A stretch of DNA of 64,000 nucleotides, taken from NCBI GenBank assembly GCA_023213395.1, contig CM041465.1, forward strand, positions 122,643,741-122,707,740, in the 5' to 3' direction. The notes beneath the pieces are model-generated. The model was not told where the DNA came from, made no database searches, and saw nothing but the letters and a program-made list of their open reading frames with translations. The DNA is from Cycas panzhihuaensis. Taxonomy: Eukaryota > Cycadophyta. Shown here piece after piece: positions 52,850-63,647 of this stretch (position 1 is the first letter of the stretch; every line of letters begins with the position of its first letter). The translations under genes were made by a program, and so were the position numbers.

Positions 52850-53835
52850 ATGCGCATATCCTCGATAAATTTTCTATAATATCAGGTTAAACCCAAAAAC
52901 CTTTTAAATTTGCTTCCTCGTATTCGGTGTTGGAAAGTGTAAAATGGCGACACTTTTCTTTGGATCATCGACAATAATCCTTCTTCTTGACTCTGTGCCC
53001 CAAGAGGTTACCAAGTGGTACGAAATGTACATTTTACGGATTGAGGCAGTTTATTTTCTCGACAAGTTTGCAACATTTCTTTTAGGTTTTCCATATGATT
53101 TTTCATTAACCCGTACAATGTCCAATCGTCTAAGAATCTGACAACTTTTCTCCAATAAATTCTGAAAATATTAATCACAATCCGTTGAAATGTCATTTGG
53201 TGCATTCGTAAGACCGAATGGCATTACCTTATAGGCATATGTACCCCACTACATTACGAATGTTGTCTTTGCACGATCTTACGGGGCAATCGCACTTGAT
53301 TGTACCCATCGAATCCGTCTGTGAATGAATAGATTTCATTCCCTCCAAGCGCTTCAAAATATCTTCCGTGAAAGGCAGCGGGAATGGATCTTTTTCGTCA
53401 CTTTGTTTAATTGTGCATAATCTACGGACTGAATTTTCCCATTTTCTTTGGAACCACTACTACGGGGCTCACCCGATCCTTTGTAGTCAATTTAAATATA
53501 TATAACCTATTTCTAACATTTTGTCGTTCTACTTTTACTTTTCTTTATATTTGGATTCATTCGATATGGTATTTGTTTCATCGGCTTAGCGTCTTCCACG
53601 GATCAATGTGATGCATTCCTATCTCCGGAGGAATACCTTTCAAATCTTTATCGACCACGCAAACACATCACGAAATTCTTGAACAATTGTTGAGCTCGCC
53701 TCTGGTTTGGGAATCCCAATAATCTCCAATTCGAATAAGCTTAGGATTTTCCGAGTTCCGACATTAATTTCCGTTGTTTTCAACTTTGTCTTCCCACATC
53801 TTCTACATTTTCGGTTTTGTGCCTGGAGCATCTTC
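52850..53835 (-). pseudogene. Element K reverse transcriptase
   Basis: Reverse strand, heavily frameshifted. Start text EASSTIVQEFRDVFAWS (about 53640-53700), which normally leads into RT. The catalytic box reads VRFLDDWTLYGLMKNHMENL (about 53080-53140), with FLDD in place of YxDD as in many gypsy elements. Surrounding motifs are visible only in pieces on three frames. Confidence 0.7.
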
Positions 53836-54092
53836 TATCTTTCTTTCTCCCACGGTGAATTACAAATTCTACGGGATAATTCACAATTTCCTCTTCTTCA
53901 CTCTGTATGGATTCTCTTTGTTTCCTGATCTGTTAAATGCTGTTCTAGTTTTATGCTCATCATTCTAATATGTTTCAGCATTGTGTCCACTTCTTGATTT
54001 TCCAAGTATGTCCAAAGGTTTTATAAAAGATCCCTTTAGATTTTCCCGAGTTGTCTCTAAGTTTTGCTCCCTTCCCCGGGACCAGTCTTTTG

Positions 54093-54870
54093 CTACTCTT
54101 CCCAAGGTATGGTAAAAGTAGTTAGACCAATTCCGCTTAGGTATACTCCTAGATTTCCGGTTTGTTTACACACTGCGTGTTTCCTAGGGTCATGTCCTAC
54201 ATAGAATATTGGAATGGCTAGTTGGTGCGGATGATCGAATCGTATTCGAAACATCGTTTGCAATTCTTGCCAATTGCTAAGGGTCTTTTGGTGGGCTAAG
54301 TACCAATACCAAGCTTTCCCCCGTAAGGTTAGGATTAAATCCTGCTGCCAATTGGTTTTGTCCCAATTTCCCTGCTCTATCCAATAATTAATGCAATGTG
54401 TTAAATGGGTAGTCCCATATAACTGTTCCCCATAGAATGGTTTAACGTAATCCCCAATATAGGTTTGACAGCAAATTTTTTCCGGAATAGTGATTTTATT
54501 TCCTAGACCAGACTCGCTAGAAGTACTTACCAGCAATCCTCCTTCCATTTCCCTAGTTTTGGCGCCAATGGTTGGAAGAGATTTATGGCTGGGCGGGTGT
54601 ACCTCTAAGGAAGAAGAGGAGGGAATATTACTTCCTTCCTCGGGTTGTATAAAAGGGGGGGGGTAGGGAATCTACCTCAGGACCCACACCTGAAGTAGAT
54701 GGGATGTCAGGGTTACTACTAACTAGAAAAAAACTACGAAAATTACTAGATAAACTAAGGGTTGGTTGGTCTAGGTTATTATCCATTTCCAAATGATCAT
54801 TGGTCAGCATATATTCAAAAGAATTTAAATTATCATCAATGTTTACAGATACAGATTTAGATAACAAATT
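54093..54870 (-). pseudogene. Element K second gag-like domain between protease and RT
   Basis: Reverse strand. After a Ser/Pro-rich segment (54867-54628), a 151-codon ORF (54548-54093) reads TYIGDYVKPFYGEQLYGTTH, LTHCINYWIEQG, KTNWQQDLILTLRGKAWYWY, LAHQKTLSNWQELQTMFRIR and F. The pattern LTLRGKAWYWY ... LSNWQELQTMFRIRF is that of the Retrotrans_gag capsid domain, yet the ordinary capsid lies 2.5 kb upstream in gag (56820-57167, TLRGVPLAWYKEIN). G keeps the first third of the same segment. Its role is unknown; gag homology is inferred from the motif. Confidence 0.7.
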
Positions 54871-55129
54871 ACATCGAAAGAAGAAGAGTTTACTTCATAT
54901 GCATCCACGAAGCCAATAATCCACGAACCTCATACCGTGTTCGTCATCCAGAAGAGTTGTATATTTCTTGAGATCCGTTGGTTCTTCATCTTGATCTTTG
55001 CTTTGACGTGGTGGGCTCTTACGTCATGTGAAAGATGTGTTCTTCCTCATTGGAAGAAAATGTTGTCTTTGATTCTTCGTCTAAATGCGGGATTACTTCA
55101 ATCGAACTTCTTCCCAAAGATTGGTAGCA

Positions 55130-55937
55130 CTACTTTGTTGTTCTTTGTCCGATAAGGTGAAGGTTACCTTTTCCCAATTCAAGGCATTGTGTTTTGTATA
55201 ACCATGGCCTTCCTAATAACAGCCTGGTAGGGGTGGTTCCTTTTTCCGTTTCCACTATCGTGAAGTCAACTCTTACCACTATCCCTGCCACGTCTACTTT
55301 TATATTGGCCAATCTACCCATGGGTCGTACTCAAAGAACTCATTGGCCAACTTCAGCGAGTAGGTTGCCGCCTCCAGCTTCGGGCTTCCCAATTTACTCC
55401 ATGTTGCAGCTGGTAACACATTTACCGCTGCACCTCCATCCACAATGACTCGAGGAAATGTTTCTCCCAATACGGACATGGTTACCATTGGATCCATGTC
55501 AAACGATGGTATAACTTGTTTCATACTTTTGGTAATTCCTCTTTGCAACACACCTCCTTTAATCCAATCAATAACCTGAGACAGAGGAATAGTCAATCGA
55601 ATCGCTTCACTAGATTCTCCATCAGTAACAACATTCTGGGAATATCTTCGGCTAGTAATCCTTTAAATAACTCCTCCATTTGCACCATTTGGGGTTTTGT
55701 CGTCGATTCCTCTGGTAGTTTTTCTGGCTCTTTTGGTTTGTTTTTCCGAACATAAACATTTTTTGTTTCTGGTTTACTCATTGGTAGTATATTTTCATCC
55801 CGAACTAACCCATCCAACACTTGTTTCGCTTGTTTATACCGATCCATTTCTATTGGGGGGTTTGGATATCCTTCATCCACTTTCTCTTTACATTTATTTT
55901 GTAATTTCACATTCTTCATTTCTGGCACAATCGTCAT
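55130..55937 (-). pseudogene. Element K protease
   Basis: Reverse strand. Linker MVQMEELFKGLLAEDIPRML (about 55640-55700), IPLSQVIDWIKGGVLQRGIT, then the retropepsin-like core FPRVIVDGGAAVNVLPAATW (about 55395-55455) with DGG as in G, YSLKLANEFF, and after a frameshift MGRLANIKVDVAGIVVRVDF and TRLLLGRPWLYKTQ (about 55185-55225), the expected protease end. Confidence 0.87.
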
Positions 55938-55956
55938 TAGATTAGTTGCCTTCGCT

Positions 55957-57671
55957 TTACCCTTGCAATCTTCTGCTTTGTGGTCGCTTGGGCACGGTTA
56001 CCAATCTGACGGCTTTTGTTCGTATTCTAACTTCATCGGACATTCGGACTTCGGTGTCCGAATCAGAGGCAGATGAGGCATCTTCCCATCTTGCTTTCTT
56101 CCTCGAGGGCCTCGTGCGCCTCGTTGTATACACGTTCCGAGGTGGGTTGCCTCTTCCCCGACCTCGACCTTTGAAGGCTTTTCCCCTGGAATTGTAGAAA
56201 CAATCCCTAGTTGTGTGGGTATCAACCTCACATATGTGGCACCACTTCTCTTGTTGGTGCGCCGCACCGTTTTTTAAATTCAACTCACATTCCCGAGTGG
56301 TATGTGAGTTTTCTTCACAAATATGACACCACTTAGTCACCCTTCCCGTGTGCTCTTTCTTCTTCGGTGTCTCTTCTTCTTCCCGATTATTTCGGATTTT
56401 CAATCGAGCTACCTCTTTCCTCAGTGCCTCCAATTCAGATTCCTCTTCTGCTACCCCTACAGCGGAAGGGTCGATTATCTTGATTACTGTTTCTACCGAT
56501 CTCATCTTGCAATCTTAACAAAGAAGGAATCTTGTCCTCTGCTTGGGCATCCATTTCCATCTCGAAATCTAATGCGGATCACGGCATTCTTGAATGACTT
56601 TAGCGGATGAGCATGCATCATAGCTCGCAACTTCTCATTCAACCCTCTCACAAGTAATTCTTCATGTTATGATGCGTGATCGTCTCGTTGATCATACTTG
56701 CCGCAATAATCTTCATTCGCTAATTTAAGTTAGGACGATTCCCCGCCTCTTCGATTTTCGCAATGCGATTTCCACGACTTCATTACTCAAACTTTTGAAA
56801 TCTCTCCTCAAACGCTTTCTTAATCTTCCCCATGGCTCATTTTGTTTATTTCCTTGTACCAAGCCAAGGGTACTCCTCTCAGTGTACAAGCGAAGCGTGC
56901 TTTTATTTCATCTTCATCCGTAATCTTTTTGACATCAATAAGGTTTTGAAACAAATACACATGCTCTGCTGCGTCTGAAGTATCATTAAAGGTTAGTTTC
57001 CCAAAGTCTTTGTAATCGTCCATTTTGGGAGATTGCAACTTTCCCCCACCTGGTGGTGATCTTTCCCCACCTTCGTCCTTTGGGGATGCACTGGGAGTAA
57101 CTACCGCTGCACTATCCTTTCCAAACAACGGATTTTTGAATGGAGTTTTTATGTGTATTGGTTCCACTACACCTGGAACTTGTATCGTTAATGGTGTTAC
57201 CGTAATGTAAGATCGATCCGATCCCCTTTCCGTCGAATCTTCAAACAGCTGTCTCGTTAGCTTATTTTCCCAATATGCCGAGGGACCTTCCTCCGCCTTC
57301 TTCTTATCATCACCTAGGTCCTTCGTCTGTCCTCCACTGGTATACTTCCCTCTGTTAGGATCTCTTTATGTTTTCATCCACTGATGGCTTCCCTTCAATC
57401 TCCGGGCTAAACAAATCATCTCTAATTGGGGCTGGTGTCAATACCATGCGTTCGCCATTGATTTCCTCTTCACGAGGTGTCTGGGCTCCACTTGCCTCGG
57501 ATCCTTCAGCTGACATCCCTTAGTCTCGTTGTTTTGCGAACTTAACCTCCTCGCCCTTCTGAGTTTTGCTTCTTTTGACCATCTCAGTGCCCTTTGTCTA
57601 CTTGTTTCTTTCCTCTTAGGTGAAGTATCCTTCAGGGGCTCTTCCGACCTTGAAGGCCTTTTAGGTGGCAT
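55957..57671 (-). pseudogene. Element K gag
   Basis: Reverse strand from MPPKRPSRSEEPLKDTSPKR (ATG at 57671). Basic N-terminus as in G, then frameshifts. Capsid text DYKDFGKLTFNDTSDAAEHV and TLRGVPLAWYKEIN (about 56830-57020). Coiled-coil-like EEESELEALRKEVARLKIRN (about 56395-56460) precedes zinc knuckles CHICEENSHTTREC and CHICEVDTHTTRDC and a GRGRGRG stretch; the third and fourth knuckles of G are disrupted here by frameshift (near 55957-56050). Confidence 0.87.
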
Positions 57672-57797
57672 TGGAAGGTCCCACAGGCCGGTGGCTTAGT
57701 TCTGACCCGCCATCACGCCGGGCGCCTGTGGTCCTCGCCCTTTACACATTCTTTTTCCTCTTGAGACCCCTAGGTCCTGTCCCTCCTCAGCGGACGA

Positions 57798-57810
57798 GGC
57801 AGCGGAACCA
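57798..57810 (-). other. Primer-binding site, tRNA-Glu type, element K
   Basis: GGCAGCGGAACCA on the plus strand; on the element strand TGGTTCCGCTGCC, one mismatch from the complement of plant tRNA-Glu as recalled, one base from the LTR. The equivalent site of G differs at two positions. Confidence 0.65.
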
Positions 57811-57811
57811 A

Positions 57812-58632
57812 TGTTGACTTGTAGATTCTACTCCTTGTGGAATCGGTGCACTTGTCAAGGTTACAGCTATATAGTCTAGTTTTAGGACATATCAACATGG
57901 TTATACATTCCACATACATTCCATATAAAATTCACGAATGGTACACGAAGATGTAAATCAATACATACTTGAAAATCATCATCACACACCAAGAATACAC
58001 CAATTTCCACGTAACTCTTTCTTTTATTAATTCAACAGTTCAATTACACAAGGGCTGGAATGCATTCCTGAGCATTCCAAAGAAGATCTGATCCTTTTGT
58101 ACATATGCGTACCCAGATGGTACTTATCACATATCCATGCTCCAATCGGCTGTCATGCGTACTGTCTCCTGTACTCTTGCGTACCCTTGATATCCGGCTC
58201 TCACCCTAAACAGGTGAATCATGCGTACCTCCTTAAGTACTCCTGTTGGTACCTTTTGGCTGAAGGGTTATGACTGTCATAGCAAGTACCCCTTCGATCA
58301 TGCGTGCCTCTTCACTTAATGCGCACTCTTCACTTAATCACTTTGTTTGTTCTTAATTAATTATTCCTTTGGGTCCGTGCGTCAGATGCGTCACGCCCCG
58401 CACCTCCCGGTCTTCACTGGTCCCCAGAGTCATGCGCATCACCGCGTTTGATTCCGCTCGCCGCGGTACATTCCATCATGCGTGCCTGTTCGCACTGCCA
58501 TACGTACCTGCAACGCCTGCTTTTTACGCGTTTTGCCTCGTGCGTACTCCGCACGGTCCGCACTGCACAACTCGGGTTCTCTGACCTACCTCTGGTCCTC
58601 ACACAGCCATTGAGTCAATTTTAATGCCAACA
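57812..58632 (-). repeat. Element K 5' LTR
   Basis: 821 bp, TGTTGACTTGTAGATTC to TTAATGCCAACA on the plus strand, followed by TSD AAATC and the remainder of the LTR of J. Confidence 0.92.
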
Positions 58633-58637
58633 AAATC

Positions 58638-58842
58638 CGCAATTGCCTTAAGGTCGAAAATAAGGAGGGAATACTTCACAAATGGATGATATGGACTGAC
58701 CTCAAAGTCCCTATATATAGGCGCACAAACAGGGACATAATGAAGTAGGTCAAAGCAGGGAGAAATGCGCCCAGCATAACCATAAGAAGTCGGCCACATC
58801 TAGTACATAGAAGTCGGCCAGATTCTAAAAGAGGTTGCTTCA
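58638..58842 (-). repeat. Element J 3' LTR, right piece
   Basis: CGCAATTGCCTTAAGG to GGTTGCTTCA, matching 63437-63642. Contains CCCTATATATAGGC (about 58711), promoter-like. The PPT complement (nine or ten C) lies a few bases after it. Confidence 0.9.
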
Positions 58843-58876
58843 AGTCACCCCCCCCCCTTGAAACTGTGCTTTGCCC

Positions 58877-59251
58877 TCAAAGTACTGACAGGTTCAGAAA
58901 CTGCCTTAACCATTCGTCGTTTTCCCATGTGGCGTCTTCAATATCCAGGTTCTTCGATTTGATTAAGTGTTCTTTGATTAGTCTGGACTTGAGTGATCGG
59001 GTGCGAGACTGCAAGATTCCTTTCGGTTCCAACGTCATCTTTCCTTTCTTGTCGAGCTCCAGTATGTTGGATTGTGGAATGATCTTTTTCCCAATTTTCT
59101 TTTTTAGATAGGACACACGGAAAACGTTGTGAATCTTTGTGTTTTTTGGGAGTTTTTACTAGTAAGCGACTTCACCTATTTTGGAAGTGATTTCAGAAGG
59201 ACCAAAGTATCCGGGTGCTAGCTTTTAATTGTTTATTTTCTATAATAACAT
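58877..59251 (-). pseudogene. Element J integrase end and chromodomain
   Basis: Reverse strand. An intact 79-codon stretch from 59116: VSYLKKKIGKKIIPQSNIL-type text, then GILQSRTRSLKSRLIKEHLI, KSKNLDIEDATWENDEWLRQ and F. The order P-x-x-IL-x-x-R ... I-x-E-x-LI-K ... DATWE is that of a chromodomain, which in chromoviruses reads histone marks and directs integration to heterochromatin. The first aromatic cage residue is not obvious. It ends at the expected place, before the PPT. Confidence 0.85.
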
Positions 59252-60320
59252 CTATTGGTATGGATAAAGGTGTAAAAAGACCCAGTCTCCTACTTCAAAT
59301 TGTCGTTCAGAGCGCTTTAGATCGTCTTGCTGCTTCATTCTATTTTGTGTGATTGCTAGGTTATCCTTCAATTTGTTGATGGTTTCCTCCATTTGCTTCT
59401 GATGTTCTTCTACAGCCTGAACCCGTGAAGGTCTATTCCAAGTTAATAATGATGGTGGCATGTAGCCATATAAAGCTTGGAGAGGTGTCGTTTTTGTTGA
59501 GGAGTGATATGTGGTGTTATATCACCATCCTGCTAAATGTAACCATTGATGCCATTGTTTTTGTTTGTCTGAGCAGAAGCTCCTCAAGTATCCCCCTAAG
59601 CATTTGTTGACGATCTCTTTTTGCCCATCAATCTGAGGGTGGTATGTTGTGCTCATCTTGAGTTTTGTACCTACAATTCTGAATAGATCCTACCAAAATT
59701 TACTAGTAAACTTTGGATCATGGTCACTTACTATTACTTTAGGGAAACCATGTAACCGATGGATCTCTTTCATGTACAATTCTGCCACATCGCTAGCCTT
59801 AGTTGTCGATCTTAGTCCTCTGAAGTGGCCATATTTAGTGAGGCGATCTACTATGACCGAGTGCGTCCTTTCCTTGTGAAAGTGTGGTAATCCGATTATA
59901 AAATCCATGGATATTTCGTCCCATTTTGTTACGCTGGTAGTACGGCTAGAGTAACCTTGGTGTTTTTATGCATTCAATCCTATTTCTCTGACAGGTATCA
60001 CATTCTACCACGAACTTCTGAATGTCTGTTTTTAATCCTTTCCAGTAAAACGAATATGTCTTGTCAATCCCTATGTGACCTGCTATCAATGTGGAATGGC
60101 CTTCTTGTAATATTATGTCTTTTAGCCCTAATCTTCTAGGAATGCAGATCTTTCCTTTCCTAAGTATTACTCCTTGTTGTATCTCATACAAGCCAATTTT
60201 ATCCTCCCTCGTTTTGTCTATCAATTGTTTGTACTTTGGATCGTTGTCGTATTCCTTCCTTAATGTCTCATGCCAGGCTGGGGTAGCCACTGATATTGTA
60301 TGTAGTGTTGGTTACTTGTG
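59252..60320 (-). pseudogene. Element J integrase
   Basis: Reverse strand. Zinc-binding domain HSTLIAGHIGIDKTYSFYWK ... CDTCQRNR (about 59970-60070). Core after a stop: MDFIIGLPHFHKERTHSVIV (about 59850-59908), VDRLTKYGHF, and FPKVIVSDHDPKFTSKFW (about 59690-59745) with the second Asp. The catalytic Glu region (about 59500-59640) is frameshifted. C-terminal LKRSERQFEVGDWVFLHLYP (about 59255-59315) leads into the chromodomain. Confidence 0.9.
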
Positions 60321-60412
60321 AATTTCTTCTGGAATTCTTGAAAGGGCGTCCGCTATGACATTGTCTTTGCCCTTTTTGTACATGATGGAGAAATTGAATG
60401 TTTGTTGTTTGC

Positions 60413-61516
60413 TCACCCACTTCTATTGTTCGATACGTAGTCTTGATTTAAGAAGTACTTGAGACTAAGTGGTCTGTTCGTACAGGAAAGTTTGCCTAGT
60501 AAATATTGTCTCCATTGGTTGATCGCATGCATTATTGCTAGCATCTCCTTATCATAGATGGCCTTTAGATTTTCTCTGTTATTCAATTTCCTGCTTTCGT
60601 ACGCTATTGGTCTTTCGTCTTGTAATAAGACGGCTCCTATGCCAAACCCTAATGCATCGCATTCCAAGATGAATGGTTTTGAAAAATCTAGGACTACTAA
60701 AATTGGGGCTCTTACCATTGCGCATTTTAATTCTTCAAAGGCATTATTGGTCGTTTCATTCCATGTGAAGGCATCCTTTTTTGTTAGATACGTAAGTGGG
60801 GTTGCTATGTTGGCATATCCTCTTATGAATTTCCTGAGATATCCTGCTACTCCTAAAAAGCTGCGAACTCCGATGACATTCTTTGGTGCTGGCCACTCTA
60901 TTATCGCTTGGACCTTCTTGGGGTCAACCTTGATTCCATTTGGAGTAATTAGGTGACCAAGGTATTCAAGTTCTTGTTGGCCAAAAGAGCATTTTTTCTT
61001 GTTTGCAAAAAATAATCCTTTTGCTAAAATTTCTAGGACTAATCTCAAGTGTTCCAAATGTTCTCTCTATGTTTTGTTGTAAATGAGGATATCATCGAAA
61101 AAGATTAGCACGAATTTCCTTAAAAATTCCTTGAATGTGGAATCCATGGTGGTCTAGAACATTGTTGGAGCGTTGGTTGGACCAAATGGCATCACTTTGA
61201 ATTCAAACAATCCCTCATGAGTTTTGAATGCTGTCTTGTGGATGTCCTCCTCGTTTATCCAAAGTTGATGGTATCCTGATTGAAGATCTATCTTGGAGAA
61301 GTATTTTGCTCCACGTATTTCGTCTAGTAGGTCATCGATCCTAGGGATAGGTTATCTATTTTTTATAGTCAACTTGTTTAGTCCCTTGTAATCTACGCAC
61401 ATCCTAATTGTGCCCTCTTTCTTAGGGCTAATTACCACTAGGGATGCGAATGAGCTTATGCTACACTGAATATGGCCTTGTGCGAGTAATTCTCTGGTTA
61501 TGTTCTCGATCTCTTT
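60413..61516 (-). pseudogene. Element J reverse transcriptase and RNase H
   Basis: Reverse strand. RT: EGTIRMCVDYKGLNKLTIKN-like text (about 61365-61430), [13 protein letters not shown] (first catalytic Asp, about 61270-61310), [15 protein letters not shown], then VLIFFDDILIYN (about 61075-61115), the FFDD box. A 214-codon open stretch from 61057 carries the thumb and RNase H: LEYLGHLITPNGIKVDPKKV, SFLGVAGYLRKFIRGYANIA, FILECDALGFGIGAVLLQDE (catalytic Asp), ESRKLNNRENLKAIYDKEML and AINQWRQYLLG. Only a few stops. Confidence 0.9.
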
Positions 61517-62140
61517 CTACATGTGGTATGGGTGCTTGTACGACCTTATGTTCACCAGTGCTACTCCTGGGATTAAATCAATTGCGTGCTGAAATTCTCT
61601 TGCTGGAGGTAATCCTTTTGGTTCTTCGAATACTTGTTTATATTCATCCAAGAGGTATTGGATTTCCGTTGGGATTTCTTGGGTTTCTATCTTGTGGCAC
61701 GACACTATGTATGTGGGTGCTTTCTTCCGTATGATTTTTTCCATTCTGTGAGATGACACTAATTGTGTTGGTGGATTTTTAGGTCCACGTAGTATATATT
61801 TTGTGCCATTTATTCGGAAGCACATAAGTCTGGTCATGTAGTTGGTGACTATATTTCCTAAGGTTTGCAACCACTGTACCCCTAGGACTATATCAATGCC
61901 TCTTATTTGCATCACAAACATATTGGAGTTCAGCGGGTACTCACCAATTTTCAGGTTGATGTTTCTGCAGAATGCTCCACAAGGTGTTGTCTTCCTGTTA
62001 GCAATTGAAACTTGGAAGGTTTTTAACGGTTCCACCTTTATTCCTAGCTTTTGGGATGTTGGTCTATTGATAAAATTGTGGGTGCTCCCACTATCCACCA
62101 ATACCGCTATTAGGGCTCCTTTCAGTATCTCTTCAAATCG
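61517..62140 (-). pseudogene. Element J protease and start of RT
   Basis: Reverse strand, 194 codons open from 62101. MVDSGSTHNFINRPTSQKLG carries an intact DSG active site, followed by IDIVLGVQWLQTLGNIVTNY, the typical gypsy protease end, and EYKQVFEEPKGLPPAREFQH, the start of RT. Reading ends at 61517 and RT continues in neighbouring frames. Confidence 0.9.
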
Positions 62141-62289
62141 TAGTGTTTAAGGTGTCGTACTTTGACCTATTATGGCCTACAGAGATATTTGAACGTTCTC
62201 TATATCGATTTCTAATAATTCATCTAGTTCAGCTTCAGCTTGTTCATTGTTGTCCTCTTGATCTAAGGGGATATCTCCAGTTCTTCATT

Positions 62290-63225
62290 ATTCAGCATAA
62301 ATACCTTCTTTCCTCGGCACCGGTGCTCCTGGTTCCATTTCCCTCCACATTTGAAACAAGTACCTTTCTGTATGTGTTCTTGTCGAGTGGAACTTTCCGT
62401 TGTATTCTTGATTGCGAGCGGAGCGTTTGATTTAACTCCTGAGCTATGCTAGTTCGCGTTAGGCAGTGGAGCAAAATCTGTTCTACGCACAAAGGTAGGC
62501 CTGGTTTCTTTAAGTTCACCTTCAACACATCTAGCATGGTTTATGATCTCTTCTAATGCTCCGTGTTGTTGTGCTAATACACGGAATCTGATGGGGGCCT
62601 TGAGACCACTTATATATGTCTCCCTGAGACATTCCTAGGGAATGTTTGATGTAACCATACATTGTAACATCTGAAATTGTTCTGTATATTCACGAATTGA
62701 TCCCATTTGCTGCAGTCTTGTCAACTGTGCAAAGTAATTCATAGACCAAGAGTTTTCATATTGATTGATGATGGCTATTCGAAAATTACTCCATTCCTCT
62801 TGCTGAGGTCCTTGTATCTTTTTCCACCAATAATACCAATTTAAGGCTCGTCCATAGAGATGTAAGGAGGCGATGGGCACCATATCTATGCTTGGTGTCC
62901 GTTTCTCATGAAATATGTTTCCATTTGGAGTAGCCATGCTCTTATGTCCCATGTTTTTCTTTGGATCGAATTTTTCTAATGTGATCTTCCTGTTTGTTGG
63001 TCCTCCTTGATTTACATTTCTTCATTGAAAAATAAATCCTTCTTTGAACCTACCTTCTAGGTTCCCCTGATCTATGTCTTGATATGAATCCTGTTTTGTT
63101 TTATGATGAACTATCTCTTGTTTGTCCAATCTTCCGTTAAGGTTCTTGATTTGTTGTAAAAGTTCCTCCATGACGGTTGTCAAGGTTTCTGCTACTTGTT
63201 CTTTTGAATTGTGGGACCTCAGCAT
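62290..63225 (-). pseudogene. Element J gag
   Basis: Reverse strand from MLRSHNSKEQVAETLTTVME (ATG at 63225, directly abutting the truncated LTR). Coiled-coil-like start, then IDMVPIASLHLYGRALNWYY and WSNFRIAIINQYE (about 62745-62900), the Retrotrans_gag pattern, EYTEQFQMLQ, and a chromovirus-type zinc knuckle CFKCGGKWNQEHRC (about 62310-62355). Frame changes at about 63020, 62630 and 62300. Confidence 0.87.
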
Positions 63226-63227
63226 TT

Positions 63228-63642
63228 TTCACAAATGGTTGACACCTTCCGTATATAGAATACCCACAAATTATATCTCCAAATATAAATCAAGTACAAA
63301 TATCGAAAAATATGATGCCAAAATGTTACAAAATACAAATAGAGTTCGAAAAGAGTACCAATACTACATGCAATCAACCACAAAACCCTTCGAGGTGGGG
63401 ATCTTCCTCAGAATTTGCAGCCCTAAGGCTGAAAATCTACAATTGCCTTAAGGTTGAAAATAAGGAGGGAATACTTCACAAATGGATGATATGGAATGAC
63501 CTCAAAGTCCCTATATATAGGCGCACAAACAAGGACATAATGAAGTCGGCCAAAGCAGGGAGAAATGTGCCCAGCATAACCCTAAGAAGTCGGCCACAGC
63601 TAGTACATAGAAGTCGGCCAGATTCTGAAAGAGGTCGCTTCA
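63228..63642 (-). repeat. Element J 5' LTR, truncated
   Basis: Matches the 3' LTR from 48085 through 58842. The first 112 bp of that LTR (47973-48084, with the tandem repeats), the PBS and any leader are missing. Ends GGTCGCTTCA, followed by the TSD TGTTT. Confidence 0.88.
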
Positions 63643-63647
63643 TGTTT

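Larger units (their letters stand above)
48294..58632 (-). mobile_element. Element K: full-length gypsy retrotransposon, frameshifted
   Basis: Minus-strand element with LTRs 48294-49104 and 57812-58632 and a perfect TSD AAATC (48289-48293, 58633-58637) inside the 3' LTR of J. From right to left: PBS, gag with zinc knuckles, protease, Pro-rich linker with a second gag-like domain, RT, RNase H, integrase, GTAC-rich array, ORF3, 3' LTR. It is the complete relative of element G. Frames are broken by many small indels. RT text of the FLDDWTLYG type suggests the Athila/Tat side of the gypsy tree; lineage is inferred. Confidence 0.92.
47973..63642 (-). mobile_element. Element J: chromovirus (gypsy with chromodomain), 5' LTR truncated
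   Basis: Minus-strand gypsy element. The 3' LTR is split (47973-48293, 58638-58842) by element K; the 5' LTR is 63228-63642. TSD TGTTT (47968-47972, 63643-63647) is perfect and inside Copia-I gag. LTR ends are TGTAGCAG...GCTTCA on the plus strand. From right to left: gag, protease, RT, RNase H, integrase, chromodomain, then a nine-C PPT complement after 58845. The 5' LTR lacks its last 112 bp and the PBS: gag's ATG directly adjoins it. About 5.3 kb without K. Confidence 0.92.
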
